From Phoronis ovalis (lineage: Eukaryota > Phoronida > Phoronidae): a stretch of DNA of 12,050 nt. This document shows, in pieces, positions 1 through 7,277 of the stretch (positions within the stretch are counted from its first letter, which is position 1; each line of letters starts with the position of its first letter). The position numbers and the translations under genes were made by a program. Below the pieces are notes generated by a model. It saw only the letters and a program-made list of their open reading frames with translations. It had not been told where the DNA came from and did no database searches. The stretch lies in assembly GCA_028565635.1 (NCBI GenBank), contig JAOXYB010039507.1, positions 1-12,050 of the forward strand, read 5' to 3'.

Positions 1-167
1 CAACAGGCACCAATTGCTTCTGCATTGACCACTTCAGCAGCAACCTTACAAAGTTGTCATATACCTACAGTTGCCTCTTCTACGTCTGTATCTAAAAGCA
101 TATACTCATATCCTCCGTGGAAATTGGTACCAAGAACAAAGACCACAAATACTGATCCTCTTTACAG
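1..167 (+). CDS. Partial internal exon of an unrecognised plus-strand gene
   Basis: The frame starting at base 1 is open for 55 codons plus two bases and ends at a good donor (TTTACAG|GTAATA, GT at 168-169). The other two plus frames and all three minus frames contain stops here. The peptide is rich in Ser, Thr and Ala (residues 1-35), then has a Tyr/Pro/Trp segment (YSYPPWKLVPRTK) and ends in DPLY plus a split codon. The low-complexity start suggests the disordered C-terminal part of a larger, perhaps nuclear, protein. I do not recognise the family. The two leftover bases (phase 2) match the acceptor at 640. The 5' end of the exon lies outside the window. Confidence 0.7.
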
Positions 168-639
168 GTAATAATTTTGTACAAATATCATTTCATGCTT
201 GAAAATACAGTGGTCAAATAACAGAAATTAAGGAAGGAAACTGTAATGGTCTTGATCTGAAAGCATATAACAGTGTGTTACTGATACTACTGAAAATGCA
301 ATATACACAGTCTAATATAAGCATATTTTTACCATGTACTGTAAGTTTTAAATGTAAATTTCTCATAATTCTACACAATGCTAAATGTTTCTTCTTTCAT
401 AAGGGACAAGTTTCATAGTGCAAATTCAACAGTAAAACAATCTCTAAACATAAGTCTGGCAATCGCAATGAAATTACTGTTGAATGGCAGTGGAAGTGAA
501 GTTGAGAGCACAGTACTAACATATATCTTGTTGCTCATGCCATACTTTTTCCCAACGTGTACCAAATTCATAACTTGACAAGTAACACACAGATGCAGGG
601 TTGAAAAGTTTCTTCTTTCATTTAATTTTTTCTTTCAAG
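168..639 (+). other. Intron between the two plus-strand exons
   Basis: A GT-AG intron of 472 bp, phase 2. It contains a 66-codon open frame at 378-578 that has no family resemblance and lies in the spliced-out interval. I see no other structure in it. Confidence 0.55.
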
Positions 640-709
640 TGTGATCATCCATCCTTTCCACAAGTACCATATTCCCAGGGTTGATACACATAGATACTGT
701 CAGACATGA
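640..709 (+). CDS. Terminal coding exon of the unrecognised plus-strand gene
   Basis: A strong acceptor with a long pyrimidine tract (TTTTTTCTTTCAAG, AG at 638-639) precedes this exon. Joining the AG left from the exon ending at 167 to the T at 640 gives a Ser codon, then 22 more codons (starting VIIHPFHKYHIPRV) and a TGA at 707-709. The resulting intron is 472 bp. A canonical AATAAA follows 82 bp after the stop, which supports this as the gene's 3' end. The combined tail from base 1 is 78 residues. It is a short, basic, His-rich C-terminus with no motif I recognise. The gene converges on the homeobox gene; the two stop codons are about 1.27 kb apart. Confidence 0.6.
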
Positions 710-790
710 AGCTTTTCTTTTCTAGCAAAGCACATGGTGGAGTACGAATTCAAAAAACTATTTAATTCCACCAAATCTGTACGGAAAGAA

Positions 791-796
791 AATAAA
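791..796 (+). terminator. Poly(A) signal AATAAA of the plus-strand gene
   Basis: A canonical AATAAA lies 82 bp beyond the TGA at 707-709, so cleavage is expected around 805-820. Its position fits the terminal exon model well. AATAAA is frequent by chance in AT-rich DNA, so the support comes from spacing, not from the hexamer alone. Confidence 0.55.
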
Positions 797-916
797 AATC
801 AAGAATGACAAGGGGCAAGAGATAACATTTTATTGATGAAGAAAACTTGATTTGAAGAAATTGAGAAACATTTTAATGCTTAAAAGTTAATTGATTTATT
901 TTAATTATTTGAGTTA

Positions 917-941
917 GGTTCGAAATCTTTGGTTTCGATCC
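917..941. repeat. Imperfect hairpin with tRNA B-box-like arm
   Basis: Two 11-base arms (GGTTCGAAATC and GGTTTCGATCC) pair at nine of eleven positions across a three-base loop. The left arm resembles the RNA polymerase III B-box (GGTTCGANNCC), as found in tRNAs and tRNA-derived SINEs. I see no A-box or cloverleaf around it, so I do not call a tRNA. It may be a decayed SINE remnant or chance. Confidence 0.35.
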
Positions 942-1430
942 TCATAGTTGTAAATAATGCTTGCTTTTTAATGGAAATTGAAATAAAACATTTGGCTATG
1001 GCTGAACGATATTACAGATTGCTTCTTTACAAACAGTTATATACAATTAAGGCCTTGACATGACATTTTTTTTGTTACATACCTCTTCTACTACAAGCAG
1101 AATACATAACTCTTTTTATCCATAATTTCTGAAGTAACTTTTTATGGTTTTCAGCATTCTGTCATACTTTTGATTAATATCTTTTCCTCATACTCCTCAT
1201 AGCACTAGTACTTTAATAATTGAGCAGTTCCGCGGTATATTAAACTAACAAATAATCACCCAGAAGAAAATTCACGTATCGGTTCTGGGATTCATGAAAT
1301 ATATCGTTAAATTTAAACATTGCATGGGTTATCCCTAGTTGTACATTTCCCAGACTCACCTATCTATTGACTGCCTAGCTATCTATGTCTATGGCTATGG
1401 TGAAAGACGTTTAATTCGAATGAGAACAGC

Positions 1431-1436
1431 TTTATT
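1431..1436 (-). terminator. Candidate poly(A) signal of the homeobox gene
   Basis: This is the first minus-strand AATAAA downstream of the homeobox stop codon, about 540 bp past it. An ATTAAA variant lies closer (1724-1729). Nothing in the sequence decides which is used. Confidence 0.3.
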
Positions 1437-1487
1437 ACAGGTCTAAAGACCATATGTGAATAACCAATCAGAAAATTGATATGTTGC

Positions 1488-1499
1488 GCCACCTAGTGG
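1488..1499 (-). promoter_or_regulatory. CTCF-like insulator motif
   Basis: Read on the minus strand, CCACTAGGTGGC fits the CTCF core consensus CCASYAGRKGGC at 12 of 12 positions. The next two bases, GC, also fit the extended RS positions. It sits about 480 bp past the homeobox stop codon, in the convergent intergenic interval. Two further matches lie at 5407-5449. Binding is inferred from the motif only. Confidence 0.5.
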
Positions 1500-1976
1500 T
1501 GTGTATCTCAGTTTTTAGTATTATTAATAAAAATATTCAGCTGGCTATGTTGACATTTGCATAAATGTAGCAAACTCAATCAGCTTAGTGTATCATGTTT
1601 CAATACCTCGTATGATTTTAGTACAGTAAACGTGCTTTTGAAACAAAGAACTTGAAGTTACCACTGCATGTATATTGGCATAAAATAAAAAATGCATACC
1701 TAAGAAAGGTTAATTCCCGGCCGTTTAATTCAAATTGTGACATCTTGCAGAAGCCTAATATAGATAAAGATTGTTTATAATATGTAAATACTAAACTGCA
1801 GATAATGGTGGAAGATGAGATGATGAGATTACAGTAGGCCGCTATGAAGATTTACCCACGCAGGTGATAACGCACTACCATATATCAAAGAAAAGAGCAA
1901 ATTTTTGCAAGTAATTTAACATTTACTAAAATGATTTTCCTGGACAGTCTATTTTAAATTAATACACGGAATCATT

Positions 1977-2576
1977 TCATTTATACATAAATTGCATTTC
2001 TAATGCAGCTTCGTGTTCCTTTGCTCGCATACGTAAAGTTGCTATACTTGAATGCCGCACGGTTTCTGGTAGGGGCTGCAACCCATTTGGAACGATGTTG
2101 TTCATTCCTGCCACAAACTGTCTAGTACAATTATTGCCTGTTAAAGAAGATTTGGATACAGTGTAGTCGATATGTGGTAACGACCTTGGTGAATTCGTCT
2201 TAGTAGTTTCCGTTCTGCATGATTCGTCTTCTGTTATCCCACCTTTACAACGCAGTGTATTTTTGGGCATAGTTTTTGGTTTTGTTTGTTCCAAATTTGC
2301 GGGTGGTGCTTTCATTTCAGGCAAATCTGTAAAGCAACTTTTCTTTGAAATTGTGTTTTTACAGCCATTAGTAATGCATGGTACAGCGCTTTCTTCTACA
2401 AGCGAATAAGCGTCGCTACCATTTACATAGGGCACAGATCGAAGCGAAAATATTCTGGGAGATGCAACTATCGGTAATGGAGCTCTTACACTGACGGGCG
2501 AGAATGAAGAAATAACACACTCTGAAATCGTCGATCCATTGGTACACAGCTTAGCACTATTATGCTTTTTTGAAGT
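1977..2576 (-). CDS. isx-like: Homeobox gene exon 3: C-terminal region with OAR motif
   Basis: This exon runs from an acceptor (TTTTCTATTATAG, AG at 2578-2577) to a TAA whose last base is 1977. It is 600 nt: 199 codons plus the stop, entered in phase 0, matching the phase-0 donor of exon 2. It encodes residues 101-299 in the numbering from the ATG at 3690. Most of it is Ser/Thr/Pro-rich and probably disordered. The last 26 residues hold a clear OAR motif (SSIATLRMRAKEHEAAL, residues 276-292), the short C-terminal element of many paired-class homeodomain proteins (Otp, Aristaless, Rax, Alx, Prrx), where it modulates transactivation. The OAR in the same frame as the homeodomain exons, across two introns, is strong evidence for the gene model. 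The protein is nuclear by family. Confidence 0.85.
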   Translation of the reverse strand, partial: TSKKHNSAKLCTNGSTISECVISSFSPVSVRAPLPIVASPRIFSLRSVPYVNGSDAYSLVEESAVPCITNGCKNTISKKSCFTDLPEMKAPPANLEQTKPKTMPKNTLRCKGGITEDESCRTETTKTNSPRSLPHIDYTVSKSSLTGNNCTRQFVAGMNNIVPNGLQPLPETVRHSSIATLRMRAKEHEAALEMQFMYK

Positions 2577-2991
2577 CTATAATAGAAAAAGTGTGCACGT
2601 GACAAATGTGAATTATTATATTGATTCTTAGTTTATCTTATAAAAGTTTGGTGTAGTTGTACTTGTGATGAGTAGTCAGAGGTGGACAAGTGGATTTACC
2701 AGCGTTTATGGTTAACATTTAATCTTACTCCAGAAATGTTAATATACTTATCCTATATCTACGTTAAAACTTTCCAATCCATCAGTTATCACTTAGGTTC
2801 AGAACTAAGAAATAACATGTTCTATGTTCCGTTCTGATAAATTACGCAACGCGAGATATTTTAACTGTATATTAATCTCCCAATAGGTTAATTACATTAA
2901 TTCTACAGGTGAGACATCACACGTATACTTGCTTAATATAGTCCTTATAAATAATAAATACAGGGCCAAGAGAGTTTTACAAGGTATTTAC
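2577..2991 (-). other. Homeobox gene intron 2
   Basis: A phase-0 GT-AG intron of 415 bp between exons 2 and 3. AT-rich, with no further feature seen. Confidence 0.8.
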
Positions 2992-3132
2992 CATAGTAAC
3001 GGCTTCTTTTAAAGTACAGGTGCTCTTAGGTGCAGGTACAATAGTGGCACCTTCTTTGATATCTTGCAAACCTCCGAAATTACCTAGTTTTTCGTACTTT
3101 CTCCATTTGGCTCGTCTATTTTGATACCATAT
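2992..3132 (-). CDS. isx-like: Homeobox gene exon 2: end of homeodomain helix 3
   Basis: The 141-nt exon lies between the acceptor TTTTAACATAG (AG 3134-3133) and the donor ATG|GTAAAT (GT 2991-2990), phase 0 at both ends, 47 codons. It begins IWYQNRRAKWRKYEK, completing the recognition helix. It carries Gln at homeodomain position 50 and the invariant W48, N51 and R53. Position 49 is Tyr where nearly all homeodomains have Phe. The next residues, LGNFGGLQ, continue straight from the homeodomain and, from memory, resemble the equivalent stretch of ISX proteins. The intron between homeodomain residues 46 and 47 is a position common in paired-class genes. Confidence 0.88.
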
Positions 3133-3531
3133 CTATGTTAAAAAAGAAACAAAAAAGTAGCTTTATCTCTTTTTCTAGCTTGTTTTGCTTGTTTTACTTA
3201 TTCGGTACACCCGTCGGCAACACACAAATAAGCAGTCATGATGCATCCAACTCATTGACCTAGCGGAGTCTTTTTTGCATTAAAAAAATCTACATTGTAG
3301 TACTCTTATATAAGGAATTACATTCTGCCTAACAGATATTGTGCTAAGTACGATGTGTTTTTCTCATACTTATATCTTAGGTGTGTTTTGTTTATTATTT
3401 GTAAACATACTATCATTTTAATTGGTGGGCTTTCACAGTGTAAATTAAAGCTATGGACCATTTGCGAACAGTTATCTGGTGATGTGAACAAGACCCAGCA
3501 TATTAGAAATAAGTTTATTTTATGTACATAC
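3133..3531 (-). other. Homeobox gene intron 1, splitting the homeodomain
   Basis: A phase-0 GT-AG intron of 399 bp that interrupts the homeobox between homeodomain residues 46 and 47. The plus-strand open frame at 3355-3624 that overlaps it has no coding character. Confidence 0.85.
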
Positions 3532-3691
3532 CTGTATACGACTTTCTTGAATTCCCGTCCTTTTCGCCAATTTTTCTCTCATGTCAACATCAGGATAATG
3601 AGTTACGGAAAATGTATCCTCTAAATCTTTTAACTGTTCCTCTGTGAAGCTCGTTCGCAGCCTGCGTTGTCGCGCCTTTTCCTCCGACATT
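3532..3691 (-). CDS. isx-like: Homeobox gene exon 1 (first coding): homeodomain residues 1-46
   Basis: The exon encodes 53 residues from an ATG at 3690-3688 ([10 protein letters not shown]...) to CAG, then a donor GTATGT (GT 3531-3530), phase 0. The homeodomain begins at residue 8. F8, the L16 core and the THYPD segment before helix 2 ([12 protein letters not shown]) mark the paired class, and exon 2 completes it to residue 67. The homeodomain binds DNA; Q50 paired-like proteins usually favour TAATTA-type sites, often as dimers. An acceptor-like TTTAATTTCTAG ends two bases before the ATG, so this may be the second exon of the transcript with a 5' UTR or N-terminal exon upstream. ISX is the best family guess (about 60%); other paired-like families with OAR (Alx, Drgx, Rax) are alternatives. 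Confidence 0.88.
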
Positions 3692-3773
3692 CTAGAAATT
3701 AAATATACAAATAGCATTGACCATGCGAAAAGTATGGTATGCAGCAGTCTGAACATAGCAAATAAAAAACAGC

Positions 3774-3785
3774 ACTATATATAAA
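3774..3785 (-). promoter_or_regulatory. Possible TATA element upstream of the homeobox ATG
   Basis: On the minus strand CTTTATATATAG lies about 85-95 bp upstream of the ATG at 3690. If functional, transcription would start near 3750 and give a short unspliced leader. This competes with the model of a spliced 5' UTR exon from about 5570. TATA-like strings are common in this AT-rich sequence. Confidence 0.25.
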
Positions 3786-5349
3786 GGCAGTTGAAATGGG
3801 GGATACCTTACGCGCGACACGTTATTAAATGCTCCTGCGCATAAATAATAGCCTTTGTCACGAAAATTTAATTACAAAAGCCTATGATAAAAGAAGTGTC
3901 ATAAATATATTTTAAAATTAATTTATGCCAAGATTTTATTAAAATTTGTGACAAATTTTATTATTGTAGAAACGTTTGCCTCTTAGTTTTATCTAAATTA
4001 TATTTACAAGCTATTATCAAAGTCATAAAATATTGAATTACTGCTTGTGCACAAATTAATAAGGCAATGATATCACGAAGTCTCCTCTTCTACCTATTAT
4101 GTAGTAGATTTATAGTTTGTTTAAAAATTCCAGTCGGCGCTGCTTATGATCTACTATTAGTCGTAAAGGAGTGAGTTAACGCACTTACAACGCGGGAACC
4201 CAACATAAGCGTATTTATTGCTCAAAGTAATAAAAAAATCCATGACATGAGGTATTCTGAGTACAAAAATTATATCTTAGTATGTTAAACTGATCATAAA
4301 CAAAGAATTTGCTCGACTTTAAATAAAACGACGTTTTATGTAACACTCCAAAAATGTATGTTTTTTAATTGTGTCATTCGATCAATGTAACAACTCCGCA
4401 ATCACACCTCTCTTACCGTGATATCGCATGAACAAATCATCAAATGTGTCACCTATTTTGAGTACCACCAACATATATGTATGTTTTTGTTTATACTATT
4501 TGCTAACCTTTATCAGTCTGCCTTATCCATACCATTCAGACAAGATATGAGTTTATATCCAGTAAACCAACTTCATATTCTGAAATAAAAGTTGAACACA
4601 AGAGTTTCTTCTCTGAAACTCTGTTTGTAACAAACGTGTAAAGCCTTGCAACTGAAGATAATGCGTATCAAATGATTGTACTTTATGAGCCTCAGGTTGT
4701 GATTTATATATCCACGACATATTACCCTGTTATAATTATAATTGATAGTTTAATTTGCTCATGATATTTTATAAAGTGATAAGACAAGTATAACCGTCTC
4801 TCCTATGTCTTGTTATTTTTAACGTTTTAGTGGAAAATTATGAATTTTTTTTCGACCTGACGAGCGGTAACATAATTTCAAATTTCAGAATTGGTGGACC
4901 TAGCTGTTTTCTTAAGTTCCTGTTTTGCAAATCCCCATTATAAGTTCACTATAGCCGATTGTACCTCGTAGTTTGACCTTAGCGGGTGTCAGCAAGAAAA
5001 CCAAGTATCCTCACATGTAGTATTGTGTCACACAATGAATGTGAGCGGATTCCAATTCGATGTTTGTGCACATCATAAATACCTGATCATGAAAAGATGA
5101 GTTCACATGCGATCACTATTATTACCATTTTAGTCAATGCCTGATGAGATAATTAAGCTCATATTCAAATAAGCAGTGCGATTCAATCAAGTGTACTGGT
5201 TCGTGTTCATGTACTGGATAATTATAATGGTGGTTAGCGAAACAAGAATGCACATTCCCAATTGGCTCCTTTTTCGTTATTCGGTTTGAAAAGGTTTCTT
5301 TTCTTTTCTGAAACCTTCAATCGTATAAGGAAGAATTACGCGCATTATG

Positions 5350-5370
5350 TTTCCTTTTTGAAAAAGGAAA
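5350..5370. repeat. Perfect 10-bp inverted repeat with a 1-base spacer
   Basis: TTTCCTTTTT, a single G, then AAAAAGGAAA. The arms are perfect complements. A looser inverted repeat (AAGGTTTC / GAAACCTT) lies just before it near 5291-5317. The function is unknown; the low-complexity composition makes chance plausible. Confidence 0.6.
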
Positions 5371-5406
5371 AAAGGAACTAACTTGAATTTTAATCGTCAT
5401 AGGATA

Positions 5407-5418
5407 GCTACCTGGTGG
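5407..5418 (-). promoter_or_regulatory. CTCF-like motif, first of a tandem pair
   Basis: Minus-strand CCACCAGGTAGC matches CCASYAGRKGGC at 11 of 12 positions (A instead of G at position 10). It belongs to a direct repeat (CTGGTGGAAGAC) with the next copy offset by 31 bp. Confidence 0.35.
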
Positions 5419-5437
5419 AAGACTGGCGGTAGATAAA

Positions 5438-5449
5438 GCCATCTGGTGG
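5438..5449 (-). promoter_or_regulatory. CTCF-like motif, second of a tandem pair
   Basis: Minus-strand CCACCAGATGGC matches the CTCF core consensus at 12 of 12 positions. It shares the 12-base direct repeat CTGGTGGAAGAC with the copy 31 bp away and has the same orientation as the site at 1488-1499, on the other side of the homeobox gene. Confidence 0.45.
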
Positions 5450-5569
5450 AAGACAATGTATTGATTGCAGAATTAAATGCGGGTAGTGAATATATGCGCT
5501 ATCTTGGATTTGTGTTAAAAAAAAAGTTTCTCAGGATGCTAAATTTCACAACAAAATTTGAAAACTTAC

Positions 5570-5660
5570 CATCCGTGTAACTCCTTGAGCAATAAGGAGA
5601 ACCTCTAGGACTGAATTTCCAATTATGACAATATGTGCAGATCACTGTTGAGGTGTGTTC
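5570..5660 (-). other. isx-like: Possible 5' untranslated exon of the homeobox gene (upstream end not defined)
   Basis: A near-consensus donor, GGATG|GTAAGT (GT at 5569-5568), lies on the minus strand upstream of the homeobox gene. Joined to the acceptor-like site at 3692, the spliced message would read TGA directly followed by the ATG at 3690, an in-frame stop immediately before the start. That fits a non-coding first exon. The upstream boundary given is arbitrary, and no promoter is evident. Support rests on one donor and phase logic only. Confidence 0.22.
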
Positions 5661-6317
5661 TTTCAAACTTGCTGTTTCTTGGTTTTGATATTCGAACGAT
5701 GTTACTATTAAAGCAGGTCATTTCAAAATGTTAAGGGGTTTTGCATGATTTGCTTTCGGTGTTAGCCTGCGATTAATATTGCAACTAAATACCACTTTTT
5801 TGATACAATAACTGCGGATTTTTCAGGCTTAAGGCTTAAATTAACCTTATAAAGTCACAGCTAGTCCAACTGGTTAGTATTTGGTAATACATTGATGATA
5901 ATATAAATCTTTCCTCTCATTCCCTTTACAGGCAATGACCAGCTATGTCTTATTTTTGTCACTAAAAAGGCAAAGTTTGATCATACTGTACATTGTTGTC
6001 TTAACTTTGTGTAGTTTTGTCGTTTTTCGCAGGATTCTGAATGAATACAACAGGGTATATTTTTCATGTTTTTTTCATTTACGACAGGTTTTTTCTTGGT
6101 GACCTTTATTTACCAGAGTCGGTTTTTTGTTACCCTGGGCCGCACGCCCCTACCAACATTTTTGTCAAGTACCCTCCCGGGTTTTGAGCGGTTAGTTTCC
6201 CGATCATTCAGAACATGTGCACCTCTACCATTTTCACTATATTTTACGGAAGATGTGCTAAAACTAGCACTTTAGCTAACAATTTTATAAGTGTATTTCA
6301 AGAGATAAAAAAATAAC

Positions 6318-6320
<3 letters not shown>
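5661..6320. other. Intergenic stretch between homeobox and Ig genes
   Basis: No gene is called here. Two acceptor-like plus-strand sites occur (AG at 5930-5931 and 6031-6032) but were not used in any model. Around 6117-6200 there is a markedly GC-richer patch in an AT-rich background, described separately. Confidence 0.4.
6050..6200. repeat. Possible dispersed-repeat fragment with GC-rich core
   Basis: The segment starts AT-rich with runs of T, then turns GC-rich with C-runs (CCGCACGCCCCTACC, ACCCTCCCGGG) flanked by T-runs, sharply unlike the surrounding AT-rich DNA. Its texture resembles interspersed repeats I have seen in marine invertebrate genomes, but I cannot match it to a named family. 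No second copy is visible in this window. Confidence 0.3.

Positions 6321-6353
<33 letters not shown>
6321..6353. repeat. (TA)16 microsatellite
   Basis: A perfect run of sixteen TA dinucleotides plus a final T. It lies at the downstream edge of the presumed 3' UTR of the Ig gene. A shorter TA tract occurs at 7021-7030. Confidence 0.97.
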
Positions 6354-6357
<4 letters not shown>

Positions 6358-6370
6358 TAATTAAAAAATA

Positions 6371-6376
6371 TTTATT
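6371..6376 (-). terminator. Candidate poly(A) signal of the Ig gene
   Basis: A minus-strand AATAAA about 700-800 bp downstream of the possible stop codons (7179 or 7079). An ATTAAA variant at 6748-6753 would give a shorter 3' UTR. Chance occurrence is likely in such AT-rich sequence. Confidence 0.3.
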
Positions 6377-7076
6377 TATGAACTGCATTAAATATTAATA
6401 TAATACATATAGTTTTAAAATTAATTAAAACTTAGTTCACACAATTCACAAAAATTACTACTGACAAAAATAATGGCACTTGAACCAAAAAGCGTTTTCA
6501 AGTTATTTTTTAAAAATTCTAGTTCACGGTTATTAATCCAATGAAATTTTTTACCTATTGAAACAATTTTCAAGTTTACCAAATACAAATTTCCTATTTA
6601 AATTATTACTACTAGAACTAAAAATTAATATTGCTTAAACACCAAACAGTGCTCTTTATAAAGTTAACACCATAACATAGCTGTTTACTAATGGCAACTG
6701 ATATTAGTTAGGTAGCAAAATGGCACATTAAAAATTCTGAAATCCTGTTTAATAGGTGTTATATCACTTATCATGATAAAAAAAGTTTCAAAATTTCAAC
6801 ATTTTTTCAACTAAAACATTAAAAATGCATATGGTTTTTAAGATGACACAGAAATGTGAGAATACAAAAGTTTTGTTAATTTTCATTCATGCTTCTAGTT
6901 CTTAGCTCTCATTTTCCGACCACATCACACATGCAGATCATTTTTGAAGGCTAAAAAGTTATTCTAACATCTTAATATAAAACTAAAAAGGAAATGGCAC
7001 ATTGAAAAATTATATACATTATATATATATCTCCAGTACATTAGCATATGTGGTACACTATGTTTACTCTGGTAAT
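6377..7076 (-). other. Presumed 3' UTR of the Ig gene
   Basis: AT-rich sequence with no coding character, lying after the terminal exon and before the AATAAA at 6371-6376. It contains a short AT-dinucleotide tract at 7021-7030 and no other structure I can support. Confidence 0.35.
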
Positions 7077-7184
7077 TTAGCAGTACTGACACTGCCATCG
7101 TCCATGCAGTTTAAGACCTTCCTGACCTTCTTCTAGATCACCAGTTTTTACAGCCGCCTTCTTGTTGAAATGATATTTATATAC
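7077..7184 (-). other. Out-of-frame open tail resembling a cytoplasmic domain
   Basis: In the +1 frame relative to the anchor exon, 35 codons are open to TAA at 7079-7077. They begin VYKYHFNKKAAVKTGDLEEG, a basic stop-transfer cluster followed by an acidic stretch, as expected just inside the membrane. The hydrophobic segment in the other frame ends exactly where this starts, at TGTATATAAATA. An extra TA dinucleotide there would connect the two. This could reflect an assembly error, a polymorphism, or a real loss of the tail. Confidence 0.45.
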
Positions 7185-7277
7185 ACCACCATGCAGCAAT
7201 GGCAGCACTTGCAGCGAGGACACACCAGCCATCAGCTATACCACCGGCACAGCCTGGATCTGCTTCCTTTTTACCTT
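7177..7277 (-). CDS. Ig-superfamily gene, terminal coding exon: hydrophobic membrane anchor
   Basis: The acceptor CTTTTCCTTTCAG (AG 7279-7278) leads into AA, which completes the Lys codon begun by the phase-1 exon ending at 7952. Thirty-two codons follow, then TAA at 7179-7177. The peptide is a short charged/Gly/Cys linker (GKKEADPGCAGG) and about 20 mostly hydrophobic residues (IADGWCVLAASAAIAAWWCI) running to the stop. As written it resembles a GPI-attachment signal: small residues followed by a C-terminal hydrophobic tail with no cytoplasmic part. However, one frame over, from 7184, lies an open tail with basic residues typical of a transmembrane stop-transfer, so a frameshift in the TATATA tract is possible. 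The Ig1-to-end product from exon 11236 is 269 residues. Confidence 0.65.

Larger units (their letters stand above)
820..1976. other. Intergenic / 3' UTR region between two convergent genes
   Basis: No coding exon is visible on either strand. The segment nearest 1976 should be the 3' UTR of the minus-strand homeobox gene. It contains an imperfect hairpin at 917-941, minus-strand AATAAA hexamers at 1431-1436 and 895-900, and a CTCF-like motif at 1488-1499, each described separately. Confidence 0.5.
3786..5569. other. Non-coding region upstream of the homeobox gene
   Basis: I see no exon with coding character on either strand. Small structures only: a perfect 8-bp hairpin with a 6-base loop at 4601-4622 (AGAGTTTC / GAAACTCT), a perfect 10-bp palindrome around 5360, and the direct-repeat pair of CTCF-like motifs at 5407-5449. 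This is the expected place for homeobox cis-regulatory elements, but I cannot identify an enhancer from sequence alone. Confidence 0.5.

Noticed and set aside
378-578. Plus-strand open frame of 66 codons.
   Set aside because: It lies inside the proposed 168-639 intron and has no motif or splice support.
3355-3624. Plus-strand open frame of 89 codons.
   Set aside because: It overlaps the homeobox exon on the other strand and intron 1; composition is non-coding.
3520-3756. An in-frame upstream ATG at 3756 would add a 22-residue hydrophobic, signal-peptide-like leader ([12 protein letters not shown]...) to the homeodomain protein.
   Set aside because: A secretory leader on a homeodomain transcription factor is implausible. 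An acceptor-like TTTCTAG lies just before the ATG at 3690, so this stretch is more likely intron or 5' UTR.
4601-4622. 8-bp perfect hairpin AGAGTTTC / GAAACTCT as a possible small RNA or histone-type 3' element.
   Set aside because: The stem is too short for a microRNA precursor, it does not fit the histone stem-loop, and there is no histone gene nearby; chance is likely.
5932-6102. Acceptor-like sites at 5930-5931 and 6031-6032 on the plus strand that could receive the exon ending at 167.
   Set aside because: The first gives only one more codon before TGA and both need introns over 5.7 kb spanning the homeobox gene. The acceptor at 638-639 gives a longer frame, a 472-bp intron and a nearby poly(A) signal.
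6066-6275. Plus-strand open frame of 69 codons.
   Set aside because: It spans the GC-rich repeat-like patch; no recognisable domain and no splice or promoter context.
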